Assembly: GCA_963699345.1 (NCBI GenBank)
Contig: CAVOTL010000007.1
Coordinates: 124,001-188,000, forward strand
Reading direction: 5' to 3'
DNA from: Bog-756 sp963699345
GTDB lineage: Bacteria; Actinomycetota; Acidimicrobiia; Acidimicrobiales; RAAP-2
Length of the DNA: 64,000 bases
Numbering within the stretch: the stretch's first letter is position 1; every line of letters begins with the position of its first letter. Positions 62,159-64,000 of this stretch are shown here, piece by piece. Both the position numbers and the translations under genes were made by a program. Below the pieces are notes generated by a model. It made no database searches. It worked only from the letters and a program-made list of their open reading frames with translations, and had not been told where the DNA came from.

Positions 62159-63295
62159 CGTCGACCCCGCGCCTCCTCGCCTCCGGTGACGGCTCCGCGC
62201 TCGTGGTACCTCACCCGCGCCTCGGGGGTCGTGGCCTTGATCCTCCTGACGGCCACGGTCGTGGTCGGGGTGGTCGCCTCCGTGGGATGGAGCCGGGAAC
62301 GCTGGCCCCGTTTCCTCTTCCAACACCTCCACCGCAATCTCTCGCTGCTCTGCCTCGCCTTCGTGGCCGTCCACGTCGTGACGACGATAGGTGACGGCTA
62401 TGTGCCCATCGGCGCGCTCGATGCCTTCGTGCCCTTCCGGTCCCCGTACCGACCGCTCTGGGTCGGGCTCGGCGCGGTCAGCCTCGACTTCCTGGTCGCC
62501 GTCCTGTTGACCAGCGCGCTGCGCCATCGCATCGGCTATGGCTCCTGGCGTTCCATCCACTGGTTGGCCTATGCGTGCTGGCCCATCGCGGTCCTGCACG
62601 GTCTGGGGACCGGTTCGGACACCTCGCTCGAACCGGTGCTCGTCGTCGATGCCGTCTGCGCCGCCGCCGTGCTCGGCGTCGTGGCGTGGCGGCTCGCCAC
62701 CGCCACGGCATTCGGAGGCGCGCAGCGCCTGACTGCTGGACTCTTGGCGCTGGCCGTCGCCGTGGCCATCGCCGTAGTGGCCGTGCTGGGCCCACTCCGG
62801 CCGGGATGGTCCCGCCGGTCCGGGACGGCGAGCGCACTCCTGGCCCAGATCGCCGCCGTGAGCCCCGGAACGAGAGAGGCCGCGCCGCCTGCGCCCCCCA
62901 GCGCCGCGAGGACATCGACGACCCAGGGATCGGACCCTTCGTCCGGCTACGTGCCCCCGGCCCCGTTCTCCTTCGCCGTCCGTGGAACCCAGGTCACGGC
63001 CCCCATGGCCGCCGGGAAGGAGCGCATCACCCTCGCCCTCCACCTCGACGACCCGGCCGTGACCCCCCTCACCGTCGAACTGCAGGGCGGGGAGGTGCCC
63101 GGTGGTGGCGTGTCGCTGACCTCGGGCTCCGTCGAGTTCGGTCCCTTCCGGGGCACGGTGACGTCACTCGACGGAGACAGGGTGGCCGCCTTGGTCCCCG
63201 ATGGCGGCCCGCTCTACCTCACGGTGACGCTCCGCGTCGACGAGGGGACCGGGGTGCTGTCGGGCGTCGCCGTGGGAAACCGAGGAGGTGGGTGA
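62155..63295 (+). CDS. Ferric-reductase-like transmembrane protein (apparent frameshift)
   Basis: The joined protein is about 379 residues. An extra G near 62195-62205 separates MTSTPRLLASGDGSAL from WYLTRASGVVALILLT. Five or six helices carry heme-ligand histidines (HLHRNLSLLCLAFVAVHVV, SIHWLAYACWPIAVLHGLG), as in FRD/YedZ-type proteins. The C-terminal 150 residues are beta-rich and outside. ATG at 62155 overlaps the apbE stop (ATGA). Confidence 0.85.
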
Positions 63296-64000
63296 TGGGA
63301 GCCGCCACGTACGGTCGAGCCCGTAGGTCGTCCGGCACCCCACGCCCGTTCCTGCCCGCCGGACCGCTCGGACCGACGCGTCTGCTCCTCGGGGCCGGGA
63401 ACGACGAGGCGGGCCCGCACCTCGACCGCCATCTGGGGCAGTGGGGCGAGATCCCGAGGTGGCGGGCGGCGGACATCATGGACGAACTGGACCACAGCGG
63501 ACTCCGTGGCCATGGTGGTGCCTGGTTCCCGGTAGCCACGAAGTGGCGGGCGGTGGCGTCCGCTGGTCGGGGTGCGGTGGTGGTGGCCAACGGGGCCGAA
63601 GGGGAGCCCGGTAGTGGCAAGGATCGCTATCTGGTCCACCATCGTCCCCACCTCGTCCTGGACGGAGCCACCGTCGCGGCGGCGGCCGTGGGTGCCGCCC
63701 GGGTGGTGGTCCACGTAGCTCCCGACGGCGTCGGACCGATGAGGGTGGCCATCGGGGAACGACGACGTGCGGGCCTCGAGTGGTGCCCTGTCGACGTCGT
63801 CGTGGCACCGGACGGATTCCTCTCCGGCCAGGAATCCGCGGTCGTCAATACCGTCAACGGTCGCAACACGGGCATCCCGTCGTTCGTGGGACTGCGACCG
63901 GTCCGGGAGCGCGGCGTCGGTGGACGGCCGACCCTGGTCCAGAATGTCGAATCCCTCGCCCACGTCGCGCTCATCGCCCGCTACGGCCAGGAGTGGTTCC
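63295..64000 (+). CDS. NuoF-like flavin/NADH-binding protein, 3' truncated
   Basis: The first 235 residues are present; the window ends in the gene. RGHGGAWFPVATKW is the FMN-binding loop of NuoF-type subunits. ANGAEGEPGSGKDR corresponds to the NADH/FMN motif EGEPGTFKDR, and VNTVNG and LVQNVESLAHVALIARYGQEWF are also typical. It should pass electrons from NADH to the membrane heme protein. ATG at 63295 overlaps the previous stop (TGATG). Confidence 0.88.
   Translation, partial: MGAATYGRARRSSGTPRPFLPAGPLGPTRLLLGAGNDEAGPHLDRHLGQWGEIPRWRAADIMDELDHSGLRGHGGAWFPVATKWRAVASAGRGAVVVANGAEGEPGSGKDRYLVHHRPHLVLDGATVAAAAVGAARVVVHVAPDGVGPMRVAIGERRRAGLEWCPVDVVVAPDGFLSGQESAVVNTVNGRNTGIPSFVGLRPVRERGVGGRPTLVQNVESLAHVALIARYGQEWF

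Overview
The window is a 64 kb piece of a very GC-rich actinobacterial chromosome. The gene set points to Actinomycetota: an MptB-type mannosyltransferase, an AftB-like arabinofuranosyltransferase, an NDMA-type alcohol dehydrogenase, a maleylpyruvate-isomerase-fold protein, an SCO6745-family protein and a DevS-like kinase. It looks more like an uncultured lineage near Acidimicrobiia than a mycolic-acid bacterium, but that placement is inference. No rRNA, tRNA, CRISPR array, insertion sequence or prophage was seen. Genes are tightly packed with many 1-4 nt ATGA/GTGA/TGATG overlaps, and several have a TANNNT box 6-9 nt before the start codon, which suggests leaderless transcripts.

Layout. 0-3 kb: a gene end, a TetR-like regulator and a coupled pair of DJ-1/PfpI proteins. 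3-5.3 kb: an ABC exporter and a cold-shock protein. 5.4-13.3 kb: der, a radical-SAM/PDZ protein, ispH, an HD protein with a glycosyltransferase, a phosphoesterase and a cyclic-nucleotide-binding protein. 13.4-19.8 kb: a long minus-strand housekeeping run, scpA-scpB-rluB-aroH-tyrA-aroA-cmk-plsC. 19.9-28 kb: trpS and five membrane glycosyltransferase-type genes for envelope polysaccharide. 28-38.3 kb: a second minus-strand run with a site-2 protease, a DksA-like protein, xerD, a NUDIX hydrolase, pyrG, recN, nadK, tlyA, a histone-H1-tailed protein, a HAD phosphatase and a desaturase. 38-47 kb: a DoxX-Rieske fusion, an alkylsulfatase and a lipid/redox cluster. 47-60.7 kb: a stress- and signalling-rich region. 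60.7 kb to the end: an ApbE / ferric-reductase-like / NuoF-like electron-transfer cluster cut by the window edge.

The most notable system is at 50.0-54 kb. An alcohol dehydrogenase, a nitrobindin-like heme-binding beta-barrel protein and a family 1 encapsulin shell form one tight operon. The beta-barrel protein ends in DGTLGIGSLRDEDRNLP, which contains the LGIGSL core typical of encapsulin cargo-loading peptides. A DevS-like GAF histidine kinase follows, then PPK2. This reads as a candidate nitrosative/oxidative-stress nanocompartment with a heme-protein cargo.

Quality caveat. Twelve genes are interrupted by thirteen apparent frameshifts, mostly single bases in G/C runs, including highly conserved genes (cmk, recN, xerD). 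Sequencing or assembly error is the simplest explanation, so these are annotated as intact genes with the shift noted.
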